Source: UBA2821 sp902763335 (GTDB taxonomy: Bacteria; Bacillota; Clostridia; Lachnospirales; Lachnospiraceae). Taken from it: DNA of 64,000 nt. Shown piece after piece: positions 37,810-47,795 of this stretch; position 1 is the stretch's first letter; the number at the start of each line of letters is the position of its first letter. The stretch lies in NCBI GenBank assembly GCA_052066835.1, contig JBQHRJ010000008.1; one strand, given 5' to 3'. The notes beneath the pieces were generated by a model. It did not search any database, had not been told where the DNA came from, and was given only the letters and a program-made list of their open reading frames with translations. Both the position numbers and the translations under genes were made by a program.

Positions 37810-38466
37810 TTATCGTTTATCTAAATGTTTTGCTATAAACATTCCAACCGACTGAAATATTTGAACTGTCAGTACCAGAAGTACAACAGTCACAATCATG
37901 ATATCTGTCTGATACCTGTAGTATCCGTATCTTACTGCGATATCACCAAGTCCGCCTCCGCCTACGGCACCTGCCATGGCTGAATATCCGAGTATGGTTC
38001 CTATCGCTATAGTAGCTCCTGTTATTATCGAAGTTCTTCCCTCGACTAAAAGCACCTTCACAATAATTCTAAATGTTCCGGCACCCATGGCTCTCGCCGC
38101 TTCTACAACTCCGGCATCCACTTCCTTTAATGAAGATTCTACCATTCTGGCTATAAAAGGTATGGCTGCTGCCACCAGAGGTACTATAGTTGCCGTAGAA
38201 CCATAACTTTTACCAAGAATAAGTCTGGTGAACGGAATTAACAATATTAATAAAATCAAAAACGGAATACTTCGCACAATATTTGCTATTACATCAAGTA
38301 TTTTGTATATCACTCTGTTCGGCTTAAGTCCGTCTTTATCTGTAATGCATAACAGCACTCCCATCGGAAGTCCGAACAGATATCCGAAAAATGTAGAAAC
38401 CAGCGTCATATATAATGTTTCCACAATTCCGTTTTCAATCATCGTTACAATTTCTTCACTCCACAT
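37810..38466 (-). CDS. metI: Methionine ABC transporter permease MetI
   Basis: 218 residues with five hydrophobic segments and the MetI-type EAA loop (EAARAMGAGTFRIIVKVLLVEGR) before SIITGATIAIGTILGYSAMAG and the GGGGLGD turn. It forms the membrane channel of the MetNIQ importer. Its start overlaps the end of metN by 11 bases, indicating translational coupling, and metQ follows 17 bp later. Confidence 0.94.
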   Translation of the reverse strand: MWSEEIVTMIENGIVETLYMTLVSTFFGYLFGLPMGVLLCITDKDGLKPNRVIYKILDVIANIVRSIPFLILLILLIPFTRLILGKSYGSTATIVPLVAAAIPFIARMVESSLKEVDAGVVEAARAMGAGTFRIIVKVLLVEGRTSIITGATIAIGTILGYSAMAGAVGGGGLGDIAVRYGYYRYQTDIMIVTVVLLVLTVQIFQSVGMFIAKHLDKR

Positions 38467-39511
38467 TTATGACACCTTCCTTCCATTTATCATCTACAAC
38501 TTCCATCTCTATATTTCGTTCACGGAAATACTTCTGAACTTCTGAAAGTCCTGCAAAATCTTTTTTAAATTCAAGTATCATCTCACCCTTTGCCACTCCG
38601 CCTACATTCTTTGTAGAAGCCTTTAGTATATTAACAGGTTCTTTGAATGTGAGTATCATATTGGAGATAACCGGTTCAAATGCTGAATTTTCTGAGTAAA
38701 CAATTCTTACTCTGATTCCATTCTGTATATTTGAAGCTGTATGAATGGTTTCTTTATCTGTAGGACTGTCAACATCTGAACTTAACAGTTCTTTTGCAAC
38801 ATCTGATTTCGGATGGTTAAATATTTCTATCGTATCACCCTTTTCAACAATCTGACCTTCTTTCATGATTGCCACATTTTTACATATCTCTCTTACAACT
38901 GACATCTGATGAGTGATAATCACTATGGTAATACCAAAGTCCTGATTTATCTTTCTTAGCAGTTCAAGAATGGATGATGTTGTCTGCGGGTCCAATGCAC
39001 TGGTTGCTTCATCACACAACAATATTTTAGGATTTGAAGCAAGTGCCCTTGCTATGGCAACTCTCTGCTTTTGTCCTCCGGACAACTGTGACGGATACGC
39101 CTTAGCCTTATCTGATAACCCGACTATTTTAAGAAGCTCCTCTGCCCTTTTCACTGCTTTCTTCTTAGATACACCCTGTATATATAAAGGAAAACATATA
39201 TTTTCTATAACTGATTTTTGCATGAGCAGATTGAAATGCTGAAATATCATTCCTATATTTTCACGCTTTTTTCTAAGCTGCTTATTTGATAATTCTGAAA
39301 GTTCCTGACCCTGTACTCTAACGCTTCCTTCTGTAGGAGTCTCAAGATAATTCATACATCGCACCAATGTACTCTTACCGGCACCTGACATTCCAATGAT
39401 TCCAAAGATGTCACCGGCTTCTATCGAAAGACTTACATCATTTAACGCATGTACTTCTCCCTCTTTTGTCTTAAATGTTTTATAAACATGACTTATTTCA
39501 ATCTCAGCCAT
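38456..39511 (-). CDS. metN: Methionine ABC transporter ATP-binding protein MetN
   Basis: 351 residues. The ATPase domain has Walker A (GMSGAGKST), Q-loop (IFQHFNLL), signature LSGGQKQR, Walker B ILLCDEATSALDP and the switch His (IITHQMS). The last 90 residues (IRVRIVYSENSAFEPV...GEMILEFKKD) are the NIL regulatory domain that binds methionine and causes trans-inhibition. First gene of the operon, with a consensus promoter about 65 bp upstream of its start and no room for an S-box riboswitch. Confidence 0.95.
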   Translation of the reverse strand: MAEIEISHVYKTFKTKEGEVHALNDVSLSIEAGDIFGIIGMSGAGKSTLVRCMNYLETPTEGSVRVQGQELSELSNKQLRKKRENIGMIFQHFNLLMQKSVIENICFPLYIQGVSKKKAVKRAEELLKIVGLSDKAKAYPSQLSGGQKQRVAIARALASNPKILLCDEATSALDPQTTSSILELLRKINQDFGITIVIITHQMSVVREICKNVAIMKEGQIVEKGDTIEIFNHPKSDVAKELLSSDVDSPTDKETIHTASNIQNGIRVRIVYSENSAFEPVISNMILTFKEPVNILKASTKNVGGVAKGEMILEFKKDFAGLSEVQKYFRERNIEMEVVDDKWKEGVINVE

Positions 39512-39575
39512 TCACCTTCACCTCTTTCCCATATTTTTCCTATGTGTTTTATATGATTTAAGCTTATGTTTTGGG

Positions 39576-39604
39576 ATTATACACGGGATTTTCACAATTG
39601 TCAA
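39576..39604 (-). promoter_or_regulatory. Consensus promoter of metNIQ
   Basis: Minus strand TTGACA (39604-39599), 17 bp spacer, TATAAT (39581-39576): a perfect sigma-A match. The leader would be only about 58 bases and contains no obvious riboswitch or T-box. Confidence 0.85.
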
Positions 39605-39621
39605 GAGTTTTTTTAATAAAA

Positions 39622-39655
39622 TCAAAAAAAACCGACGTGATTACCACGCCGGTCT
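39622..39655 (-). terminator. Rho-independent terminator of the chemoreceptor gene
   Basis: Minus strand ACCGGCGTG, five-base loop, CACGTCGGT (nine pairs, one G-T), followed by eight T. It lies 10 bp beyond the chemoreceptor stop at 39666. Confidence 0.88.
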
Positions 39656-39665
39656 TTGAATCATA

Positions 39666-41660
39666 TTAGTCAATTTTGAATTTTCCGATTTCTTCTGTTA
39701 TCTCAGATACAATATCTTTAAGTTCTTTACCCGCAGATACGACCTTTTCTCCATCTTTTGAAAATTCCTCGGATATCTTTATAACCTGTTCATAGGTCTC
39801 ACTTATCACCTGGGTACTTGCAGTCTGTTCCTCAACACTGGCTGCCATATCCGTTATAACATTGCTTATATTTTCAATGGCATCATTTACCGTATCCATA
39901 AGTGTACTTATCTCTGTTATGCTTCCATTAATCTGTTCAAATACATCAGATGTATTTGTAACGTTTTCAACTCCTGCATTTACCTTATCTATACTGAGTG
40001 ATGTCTTATCAGAAACAACACCTATAAGTCCATCCATCTTAGTAGTAACTGCCACTATGTCAACCGCTGAATTTCCACAGTCCTCTGCAAGCTTTCTTAT
40101 TTCTTCTGCCACAACTGCAAAACCTTTTCCTGCCTCACCCGCTCTTGCAGCCTCTATGGAAGCATTTAATGCTAAAAGGTTTGTCTGGTCGGCTATTCCC
40201 TGTATAACCTGAACCATATTATTTATGCCTTCAATGCCCTCTGCTACATTATTAACTGCATCTTTAAGTTCCGATGAAACCTCTGAAATACTCTTCATGG
40301 TCTCATTCATATGAGTTACCTGTACTTTTCCGTTTTCAACCATCGAAACAGCATTGTGAATCTTATCTTTAACCTGTGAAGATGCCTGAGTGGTATCATA
40401 CACATTCATTGTAAGTCCGTCCGTTCCCTGTGCGATTACATGAATACCCTCATTTAATCCCTCAAGAGTATCTGTAAGATTCTGCATTGATACAAGCTGC
40501 GTGTCTGCTGATTCCTGCAAATGTGCAGCCACTTCCATATTAGTCTCAGACTGGGTACCCATATGCTCCACGTCCGACCTGATTTTCTTCATTGTGTCTT
40601 TCAGTTTTTCATCAAGCTGATTCATATTTCTTCCTATACGTCCCAGCTCATCAGAGGATTTAACCGCACATACCGTATTCAGGTCGAGGTCCTTAATTTT
40701 ATTTATGGCATTGTCGATTTTCGGAACCGGTTTCATCAATATAGTCAGCACTACAATAAGAACTATTATCTGAAGAACTATTCCAAGTGCCATGGTTACA
40801 AATGATGCGTTCTTTATTCCAGAAGCTCTTGTTACTACATCATGTTTAGGCACAACAATAACGGTAATAAAATTTGTATCTGTTATTTTATCAGCAGATA
40901 TATAATATTTACCCGCTTCTTTTACTTTATTATAAGATTTATTACTGACAATATCCTTTACCGTGTCGATAATAATATCGTCTATATCATCCGTTGTTTT
41001 TCCGTTCCAATCTTCATTTTCACGGTTTCCCATTATCAGTCCTGATGTCTCATCAATTGCAAATGCATATCCCGAAACACCTATATCCTGTTTCTCCAAT
41101 GCATCTTTAAGTGTTGTAAGCGGCATGTCCGCTGATATGACACCTATAACCTTACCCGAATCATTTTTTATGTTTGCATAGATTGATATTATGTATTCTC
41201 CACTTTCCGCATCAAGATAACACTCACCAAATGTAACTTCATCTGCCTTAAGTCCTTCCGTGTACCAGGGTCTTTCCTTCATGACCCAGTCATCTCCCGG
41301 AGTCCACATTTTATCAATATATGTGCCATCCTCAAGTCCACAGTATATTCCGTTAGGAATAATATCAAGATATGCATCGGCTATGCTTAATACATATTTC
41401 TCTATGTCTTCCGATGTCTTACATGACTTTTCCACGGATGTCTGGATATTTTTTACCAGACCTATCACCTGATTAAGTTCCGCATGCATCTGATTATTAA
41501 CATTCTCCTGAGACAGCTCAATCTCATTTATGAAGTTCTCTTCTACAACATTTTTTCCTTCTCCATAAGTGAATATAAATACAAGGAGATATGCCAGAAT
41601 GACAAACGGTACCATTGTAAACAGAATTTTATTTTTCAAGCTTTTTTTTATAAATTTCAT
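39666..41660 (-). CDS. Methyl-accepting chemotaxis protein with dCACHE sensor
   Basis: 664 residues from ATG 41660 (AGGAGG upstream; a start 26 codons earlier lacks one). The first membrane helix (FTMVPFVILAYLLVFIFTYG) is followed by an extracytoplasmic dCACHE-type domain (about 40-290) with DDWVMKERPWYTEGLKA and YIISIYANI motifs. A second helix (MALGIVLQIIVLIVVLTIL), a HAMP segment and a long signalling coiled coil follow, with the invariant hairpin QTNLLALNASIEAARAGEAG. It would sense a small ligand and control CheA. It closes the block of minus-strand genes beginning at 48061. No chemotaxis genes are in the window. Confidence 0.94.
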   Translation of the reverse strand: MKFIKKSLKNKILFTMVPFVILAYLLVFIFTYGEGKNVVEENFINEIELSQENVNNQMHAELNQVIGLVKNIQTSVEKSCKTSEDIEKYVLSIADAYLDIIPNGIYCGLEDGTYIDKMWTPGDDWVMKERPWYTEGLKADEVTFGECYLDAESGEYIISIYANIKNDSGKVIGVISADMPLTTLKDALEKQDIGVSGYAFAIDETSGLIMGNRENEDWNGKTTDDIDDIIIDTVKDIVSNKSYNKVKEAGKYYISADKITDTNFITVIVVPKHDVVTRASGIKNASFVTMALGIVLQIIVLIVVLTILMKPVPKIDNAINKIKDLDLNTVCAVKSSDELGRIGRNMNQLDEKLKDTMKKIRSDVEHMGTQSETNMEVAAHLQESADTQLVSMQNLTDTLEGLNEGIHVIAQGTDGLTMNVYDTTQASSQVKDKIHNAVSMVENGKVQVTHMNETMKSISEVSSELKDAVNNVAEGIEGINNMVQVIQGIADQTNLLALNASIEAARAGEAGKGFAVVAEEIRKLAEDCGNSAVDIVAVTTKMDGLIGVVSDKTSLSIDKVNAGVENVTNTSDVFEQINGSITEISTLMDTVNDAIENISNVITDMAASVEEQTASTQVISETYEQVIKISEEFSKDGEKVVSAGKELKDIVSEITEEIGKFKID

Positions 41661-41759
41661 CTGTTTTCCTCCTTCGCAGCATAAATATTTTTTATATTTT
41701 ATCATTTTTATGCATTTTTTCCGTAATTTTATACACAAAAATATATTAAAATTGCTGTT

Positions 41760-41939
41760 TTATTCCGGCCATATACTGCCCTCATCAAGATTATTTTTTA
41801 TAAGCCAGTCATCTTCTGCTCTTACCGCTTTTTCATTTCCATTTTCATCCTCAAGGTATACCGTAACTTTTGCCGGTTCCCCCGGCTGACGTTCCTCACA
41901 TCCATAATCTCCGTCAAATATCTGCTTTATTTTCCACAT
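41760..41939 (-). CDS. Short conserved hypothetical protein
   Basis: 59 residues beginning MWKIKQIFDGDYGCEER, acidic, no membrane segment, ending LDEGSIWPE. AGAGGTG lies upstream; an in-frame ATG 23 codons earlier falls inside the EamA gene and is less likely. The pattern (DGDYGCEERxPGEP, VTVYLEDENGN, DDWLIKNNLDEG) looks like a small conserved Lachnospiraceae family with no assigned function. It lies 29 bp after the EamA gene and is likely cotranscribed. Confidence 0.6.
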   Translation of the reverse strand: MWKIKQIFDGDYGCEERQPGEPAKVTVYLEDENGNEKAVRAEDDWLIKNNLDEGSIWPE

Positions 41940-41968
41940 TTTACTATTTGCACCTCTATTTTGAATTT

Positions 41969-42832
41969 TTACATCATCGCAAGCATTATTGTTCCCACAA
42001 GAATGCATATAAGTCCAAGCATTGCTTTCTTTGTCAGTTTTTCATGGAATACTACCCACGAAAATGCTATGGTTACGAGAATGCTTAATTTGTCTATCGG
42101 CACTACCACACTTGCAGGTCCTTCCTGTAATGCTCTGTAATAGCACATCCATGATGCTCCTGTTGCGAGACCTGACAGCATGATAAATCCCAGTTCTTTC
42201 TTTTCTATCTCTTTTACTTCTGAAGTTTTTCCCATTACGAATACCATCATCCACGACATGACTAATACCACCGTCGTTCTGATAGCTGTTCCAAGATTTG
42301 AATCAATACCTTCAATTCCTATCTTTCCGAGAATTGCCGTAAGACTGGCAAATACTGCTGACAGAACGGCATATACAAGCCATTCTTTACTGCCGCTCTG
42401 CTTATTTTCTGTTTCCTTTTTGGTAATCATTAACATTGTTCCGACACCTATAAGTACAACAGACAATGCCTTACCATAGCTTAAGCCCTCTCCCAAAAAG
42501 ATTAATGCCAGTAATATTGTGAGTATGGTACTTGATTTATCAATAGGAACTACTTTATTTATATCACCTTTCTGCAGTGCGTGAAAATAACAGAGCCATG
42601 ATGCCCCCGTTGCAAGTCCTGATAATACAAGAAACAACAGCGTTTTACTGCTTATGGAAGTTATTCCACCGATTGTTCCCGTAACCAGCACCATAATCCA
42701 CGAAAACAAAAGTACAATTATTGTACGAATTGCAGTTGCCACGTCAGAATCCGTTTTTTTAATACCACATTTTGCAAGAATTGACGTAATTCCTGCAAAA
42801 AACGAAGAACCTATTGCATACAGAATCCACAT
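41969..42832 (-). CDS. EamA-family (drug/metabolite) transporter
   Basis: 287 residues with ten hydrophobic segments arranged as two EamA repeats. The duplicated motifs are obvious: FLVLSGLATGASWLCYFHALQKGDINKVVPIDKSS... in the first half and FIMLSGLATGASWMCYYRALQEG, VVPIDKLS in the second. Substrates of close relatives are amino acids or metabolites; none can be inferred here. GAGG precedes the start. It follows the BMP-protein gene by 20 bp. Confidence 0.9.
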   Translation of the reverse strand: MWILYAIGSSFFAGITSILAKCGIKKTDSDVATAIRTIIVLLFSWIMVLVTGTIGGITSISSKTLLFLVLSGLATGASWLCYFHALQKGDINKVVPIDKSSTILTILLALIFLGEGLSYGKALSVVLIGVGTMLMITKKETENKQSGSKEWLVYAVLSAVFASLTAILGKIGIEGIDSNLGTAIRTTVVLVMSWMMVFVMGKTSEVKEIEKKELGFIMLSGLATGASWMCYYRALQEGPASVVVPIDKLSILVTIAFSWVVFHEKLTKKAMLGLICILVGTIMLAMM

Positions 42833-42852
42833 TTTACATTCCTCTTTTCACA

Positions 42853-44049
42853 TTAATCAATAACCGTTATTACGTCATCAAGCACATACCCAAATGTAGG
42901 GGCAGAAGATTTTTCATTCTCTTTATACCCGTTTTTCAGACTAATGGTATCTGTTTTATCGTTTGGATTTGTAGCTGTATAATCACCCTTAAATACATCT
43001 ATATCTCCATTTATAAGTTTTTTAATATTATCTTTTACTGCCTTTTTACTTCCTTTGGCAACTATTGCTTCGTTAAGGTCCAAAACTCTCACCCAGTTTT
43101 TGTCAAAACCTGCTGCCGAATCCTGACCATATGTATCTGCATCTACAACATCTTCTATGCTCTTATCCTCAAGCATTGCCTCTACAACGGCATCGAAATA
43201 CGGTTCATAATTCAGATTGCTGCTCACAAGGGAGGTTGTCGGTGCAATCTCTGTCATACTCTTATTGTACCCGACATGATATACAGGCAGGTCACCGTGT
43301 GCATTCTCACACGCAACCGCTGGTCCGTTTGTATCGGAGTGTTGGGATATTACCACGCATCCCATATCTATAAGCTGATTTGCAACCTTTTTTTCAAGAG
43401 TGTAATTATTCCATGTATTGGTATATTTAACCGTCATGACAGCCTCAGGTACCACTGACCTTACTCCCATGAAAAATGCTGTATAACCTGATATAACCTC
43501 AGGATAAGGATAAGCTCCCACATACCCTATCTGTGCCTGTTCCTCTGTTATAATTCCATCATCTATCATTTCCTTTATTTTCATTCCCGCAACCACACCG
43601 GTTATGTATCTGCCCTGATATATCGTTCCCATAAAGTTATGATAATTTTTATATACCGGTTCTTCATTTGCATTGCTGCAGGTTGCCTGACAAAATTCTA
43701 TATCCGGATATTCAGCGGCAAATTTCTTTGCTTCGGTTCCATATCCGTAACTTGCCGTTATGATTACGTCGCATCCTTCATCAACAAGTTCCTGTATATC
43801 TGCCTCTGCTGCACTTTCCTCTACATTATACTTTGCAACAGTTTCTACTTTTTTACCATATTTTTCTTCTATGCTTTCCTGAGCATTTATAAAATTGTCC
43901 GTATAAGGAGTGATTCTGTCTCCATCATATATAAACCCGACTTTGACCACCTTATCCTCTTTATCAGGAAACAATGTGGCTTTCACGATAAATCCTGCAA
44001 CGATAAATATAAGTGCTGTGATAGTAGATATAATATATGCCTTCTTCAT
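42853..44049 (-). CDS. BMP-family (PnrA/Med-like) substrate-binding protein, membrane-tethered
   Basis: 398 residues. An N-terminal membrane helix (ISTITALIFIVAGFIVKATLF) lacks a lipobox Cys, so it is tethered rather than lipidated. The rest is a basic-membrane-protein fold: VVKVGFIYDGD, VDEGCDVIITASYGYG, NFMGTIYQGRYITGVVAGMK, IGYVGAYPYPEVISGYTAFFMG and VISQHSDTNGP. Relatives bind nucleosides. No ABC ATPase or permease is nearby; the start is 3 bp from the stop of the HD-GYP sensor gene. A sensing role feeding that receptor is a reasonable inference. Confidence 0.88.
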   Translation of the reverse strand: MKKAYIISTITALIFIVAGFIVKATLFPDKEDKVVKVGFIYDGDRITPYTDNFINAQESIEEKYGKKVETVAKYNVEESAAEADIQELVDEGCDVIITASYGYGTEAKKFAAEYPDIEFCQATCSNANEEPVYKNYHNFMGTIYQGRYITGVVAGMKIKEMIDDGIITEEQAQIGYVGAYPYPEVISGYTAFFMGVRSVVPEAVMTVKYTNTWNNYTLEKKVANQLIDMGCVVISQHSDTNGPAVACENAHGDLPVYHVGYNKSMTEIAPTTSLVSSNLNYEPYFDAVVEAMLEDKSIEDVVDADTYGQDSAAGFDKNWVRVLDLNEAIVAKGSKKAVKDNIKKLINGDIDVFKGDYTATNPNDKTDTISLKNGYKENEKSSAPTFGYVLDDVITVID

Positions 44050-44052
44050 CTC

Positions 44053-47000
44053 TTAGTCCTCCTTCTGTTGATACAATTCTTCCACATTAATCGTTCCATC
44101 TTCAATTAATGACAGCATAATTTCTACCAGATCAGGATCAAACTGTGTACCACTGCATCTTTTTAATTCATTTATTACATAATCCATATCAAGTTTTTTT
44201 CGGTATACTCTGTTTCCCGTCATTGCGTCAAATGTATCTGCAATTCCGATTATTCTCGCCTCAATAGGAATCTCCTTGCCCTTCAGACCTGCACAGTATC
44301 CTTTACCGTCATATCTTTCATGATGATACAATGCTCCCACCGCCACATTGTTAATCAGCGTAAAGCCTTTTAATATCTCCCCGCCTTTTAAAACATGGGT
44401 CTTCATAATAGCATATTCTTCATCAGTAAGCTTTGCAGGTTTGTTAAGAATGGCATCGGGAATACCTATCTTACCAATATCATGAAGCATTGCTATCTGT
44501 CTCAGATTCTCACATCTTTCATCATCAAAACCGTACCTTTTCGCTATTGCCACCGAATACTGTGCCACCCTGATAGAGTGCTGGCTTGTATACGGATCTT
44601 TCGCATCAACTGTACGGGCGATGGAAATAATGGTTTCATTTCCCATCTCTATCTGTTTCTTTGCGTATTCCAGTTCAAGCTGCTGCTTAACGATTTTCTT
44701 CTGAATCTGTGACCTTGTAATGAACCAGCTAAGCCATGCTATTGCAAGTGCGGCTACCAGTATTGCATATACCTTAAACCACCACTTTTTATACATCTCT
44801 TCCTTTTTCACAAAGGTATAACTTCCAATCTCAAGCGTCTTAGCCTTTCTTTCATTCAACACTGATATATGGAATACATATTTTCCTGCATCCAGATTCG
44901 TATATGTTATTGTCTCCAGTTCACTTAAAGGAACAACTTTCGGCTGTGTGTCAAATCCTTCAAGATAATAGCTTATGTAGGGATCATTTAACGAATAGTT
45001 TAAAATCTTAGGTTCAAATTCCAGTCGTGTTGCGTCAGGACCAAGTTCTAAAGTATCAACACGGTTAATCTTATTATATTTTCCATCTACATTTACCCTG
45101 TCAAGTATCATTCTATATGATTTGCCGGTACTGTCATACTTATACATATTTACCACGCACACACCTGCATCACCTGACAGATAGAGATTTCCGTCTTCGT
45201 CTGTATAATTCCATGCATTTGCCGTGAGTGATATTCTTAAGCCCCTTTTTTCATTCAGCAGTTCATAGTCGGTATTTTTATTATTAATCAGATTTTCCGT
45301 ATCAACAACATATATTCCTGCACTTCCAAGCACCCACGATGAACCGTTTCCGTCATTTATTACATCATAATTGTTAGAATACGGAAATTCGCTTAACGAA
45401 TATACCTTCCCACTCTTATCAATATAGCATAACCCGTTACTGGTAACTACTATGATTCCATCCGATTTCCTGTCATACACCATACGGAGAATAATATCCG
45501 AGCTTAGCCCATTTGATTTATTAATACTTTTTACTACCTTACCGCCATCCAATACTGATATTCCGCCACCATCAGAGCCTGCATAAACCTTTCCGTCCGG
45601 TGATTCATACAGACACAGTGTTTTTACATTTACAATACCGCTTTCAGAATCATAAACTTTTACAACGGCATCGTCTTGCACATATGCTATCCCGTCATTT
45701 CCGGCTGCTGCTATGGTTCCGTCCTTAAGTTCTATAATGCATCTGAACATGTCTCCCGGCGTACCGTTAGCGGATGAGTACTGCATCATATTGTAATGTT
45801 CATTATCATCTGTATTTACTTTATAAAATCCATTTCCCATGGTGGCAATCCACAGATTTTTATTTGAATCCGTTAAGAGACATCTTATTCTTATATTTTC
45901 AAATTTCTCTGTCAGTTCATTTGAAACAATGGCCCTGTCTGAATAACCTACCGCCTTAAGTCCGTTATCAGTACCGAATAACAGCATGTCATTCCATCTG
46001 GTAACAGAGTTGACAACCTCTTCTTCAAGACCTGCCTCTGAGAAAATTTCCGTAAAAGAAGATTTACATAACTTTAACAGCCCAAGCCTTGATGATGCAA
46101 GCCACAAATCTCCCTGATAGTCTACAAGCATCTCTTCAACCGAGTTGTCAAACATATTGGTATTAACCGGAATATATTCAAAGTTTTCCGTAAAATATCC
46201 TACTCCGCTGTCTGAACATACAAACATCTCATTTTGTTCAGTTTTATAAAATGAATTTATATTAGAAATGTTGCTGCATATATATTCTTCTAAAAGTTTA
46301 AATTCTCCTGATGCGTACTTATACTTTCTCACATGATTCGCTGTGGTACCGACATACAGAGAATCATCATCAGACCAGTAGCATGCACTGAATACTTCCG
46401 CACTGTCTCCTATGCTTAATGTAGTAACAACTTCTCCATCATTTACTACATACAATATGCCATTTTCCGTAACTACGAATAAATTTCCTTCTGAATCTGC
46501 AGACATACTTACAGCATCAGTCACATCATCCATAGTGTCAATGAGCTTTACTCCGCCATTTAAAGACACTATTCCGATTCCTTTTGTAGTTCCTATATAA
46601 TAATTTCCTTCTGAATCACGCTTAATACACCTGACTGAATTTGAAGGCAGTCCGTTCGTATCATCTATTACATTTATTATTTCACCTTCAATAATTATAG
46701 AAAGCCCATTATCATTTGTTCCAATCCAAAGTCTGCCCTCTTCATCAAGATATAACTCGTTTACGTTTTTAATCGATTCATACTCGCTGTGAAGTACAAA
46801 TTTAGTTCCGTCATAACTGTACAAACCTGCATATGTACCTATCCACATTACACCATCCTTCGTCTGCTCTATGGCATTTGCCTCGCCTGCCGATAATCCT
46901 TTCACACCATCATATGTTGACTGTGTATATGCCCCATAGTCTTCTGCTTCCTCATCAGCCATAACATTATACCCTGTGACACCAAATGTCATCGCCCCCG

Positions 47001-47586
47001 TAAGCAGAATCATTATAATAATATTTGCCTTTTTAAGTATTACCTTCTTATATACAGCAACCATCCTTATAATGGCATATATAAACATTACTGTAATGAT
47101 TTTATCCAGAAATTCAATATAAAATTGTCCTATAATATAAGATATAACCCGCTTAACACCGAATGAACTGTACATTTCACATATCTGGTCTCCCCAGACA
47201 GTCCCTGTCATTCCGTGATAAAAAGCTATATTTAAAAAACATGAAAATGTAGTACATACAATCGCAAGTATCATTGCTAATGACATTGCCCCAAATGCAC
47301 TTGAAAACATTTTCTTCTTTGACAAAATTCCTACAATAATTCCTATTACAATCCCCACAAGTGAATATACAGCCTGTGCATCCACAAATGTTCCGTATAC
47401 AATATTACTGGCAAACCCGACTACCGCTGCACAGTACGGTCCTGAATAATATCCCATTGCAACGGTTCCCACCGAATCCAGCCATACCGGCAGCGACAGT
47501 GTTTGTGCCATCCATTTCCCTGCCAGATTTACAACGATTACTAATACTGTTATCAACGATATTGTTATTCCATTTTTATTTTTCAT
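44053..47586 (-). CDS. Membrane sensor: ECF-S-like domain, beta-propellers, Y_Y_Y, HD-GYP
   Basis: 1,177 residues. Residues 1-185 have about six membrane helices and resemble ECF-transporter S components (LPVWLDSVGTVAMGYYSGPY). A further helix near 190-208 precedes a ligand_binding propeller region (about 220-800) of repeated Reg_prop units (GVMWIGTYAGLYSYDG, GRLWIGTNDNGLSII). A Y_Y_Y domain follows (about 850-925), then a helix at 935-956 and a coiled coil. The C-terminal HD-GYP domain has His1003, HD at 1035-1036 (HDIGKIGIPD) and HHERYDGKGYC; the usual GYP is GYC. It would degrade cyclic-di-GMP or a related dinucleotide in response to an external cue. It overlaps the upstream small gene by four bases. 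Confidence 0.87.
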   Translation of the reverse strand: MKNKNGITISLITVLVIVVNLAGKWMAQTLSLPVWLDSVGTVAMGYYSGPYCAAVVGFASNIVYGTFVDAQAVYSLVGIVIGIIVGILSKKKMFSSAFGAMSLAMILAIVCTTFSCFLNIAFYHGMTGTVWGDQICEMYSSFGVKRVISYIIGQFYIEFLDKIITVMFIYAIIRMVAVYKKVILKKANIIIMILLTGAMTFGVTGYNVMADEEAEDYGAYTQSTYDGVKGLSAGEANAIEQTKDGVMWIGTYAGLYSYDGTKFVLHSEYESIKNVNELYLDEEGRLWIGTNDNGLSIIIEGEIINVIDDTNGLPSNSVRCIKRDSEGNYYIGTTKGIGIVSLNGGVKLIDTMDDVTDAVSMSADSEGNLFVVTENGILYVVNDGEVVTTLSIGDSAEVFSACYWSDDDSLYVGTTANHVRKYKYASGEFKLLEEYICSNISNINSFYKTEQNEMFVCSDSGVGYFTENFEYIPVNTNMFDNSVEEMLVDYQGDLWLASSRLGLLKLCKSSFTEIFSEAGLEEEVVNSVTRWNDMLLFGTDNGLKAVGYSDRAIVSNELTEKFENIRIRCLLTDSNKNLWIATMGNGFYKVNTDDNEHYNMMQYSSANGTPGDMFRCIIELKDGTIAAAGNDGIAYVQDDAVVKVYDSESGIVNVKTLCLYESPDGKVYAGSDGGGISVLDGGKVVKSINKSNGLSSDIILRMVYDRKSDGIIVVTSNGLCYIDKSGKVYSLSEFPYSNNYDVINDGNGSSWVLGSAGIYVVDTENLINNKNTDYELLNEKRGLRISLTANAWNYTDEDGNLYLSGDAGVCVVNMYKYDSTGKSYRMILDRVNVDGKYNKINRVDTLELGPDATRLEFEPKILNYSLNDPYISYYLEGFDTQPKVVPLSELETITYTNLDAGKYVFHISVLNERKAKTLEIGSYTFVKKEEMYKKWWFKVYAILVAALAIAWLSWFITRSQIQKKIVKQQLELEYAKKQIEMGNETIISIARTVDAKDPYTSQHSIRVAQYSVAIAKRYGFDDERCENLRQIAMLHDIGKIGIPDAILNKPAKLTDEEYAIMKTHVLKGGEILKGFTLINNVAVGALYHHERYDGKGYCAGLKGKEIPIEARIIGIADTFDAMTGNRVYRKKLDMDYVINELKRCSGTQFDPDLVEIMLSLIEDGTINVEELYQQKED

Positions 47587-47795
47587 CTGTCTCCTCCAAA
47601 AATTCCATCATTTTTCTTTTGACTTTTTATCGAATTGTAGTCTTCCGGTGAACCCATCATAAATATGGCAATACCTATTATCAGTACAACTGTTCCAATG
47701 GATACCGGTACATCATTCCAGTTTCCTTTGACCCATATCCATATGCTGAATGCTACTATCAGCGCACCGATAATTCTGAATTTCCATACTCGCAT
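47583..47795 (-). CDS. Small membrane protein upstream of the HD-GYP sensor
   Basis: 70 residues with two membrane helices (IIGALIVAFSIWIWVKG and VSIGTVVLIIGIAIFMMGS) and a polar tail. It overlaps the HD-GYP gene by four bases (ATGA) and begins inside the preceding small gene, so all three are translationally coupled. No known family. Confidence 0.6.
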   Translation of the reverse strand: MRVWKFRIIGALIVAFSIWIWVKGNWNDVPVSIGTVVLIIGIAIFMMGSPEDYNSIKSQKKNDGIFGGDR

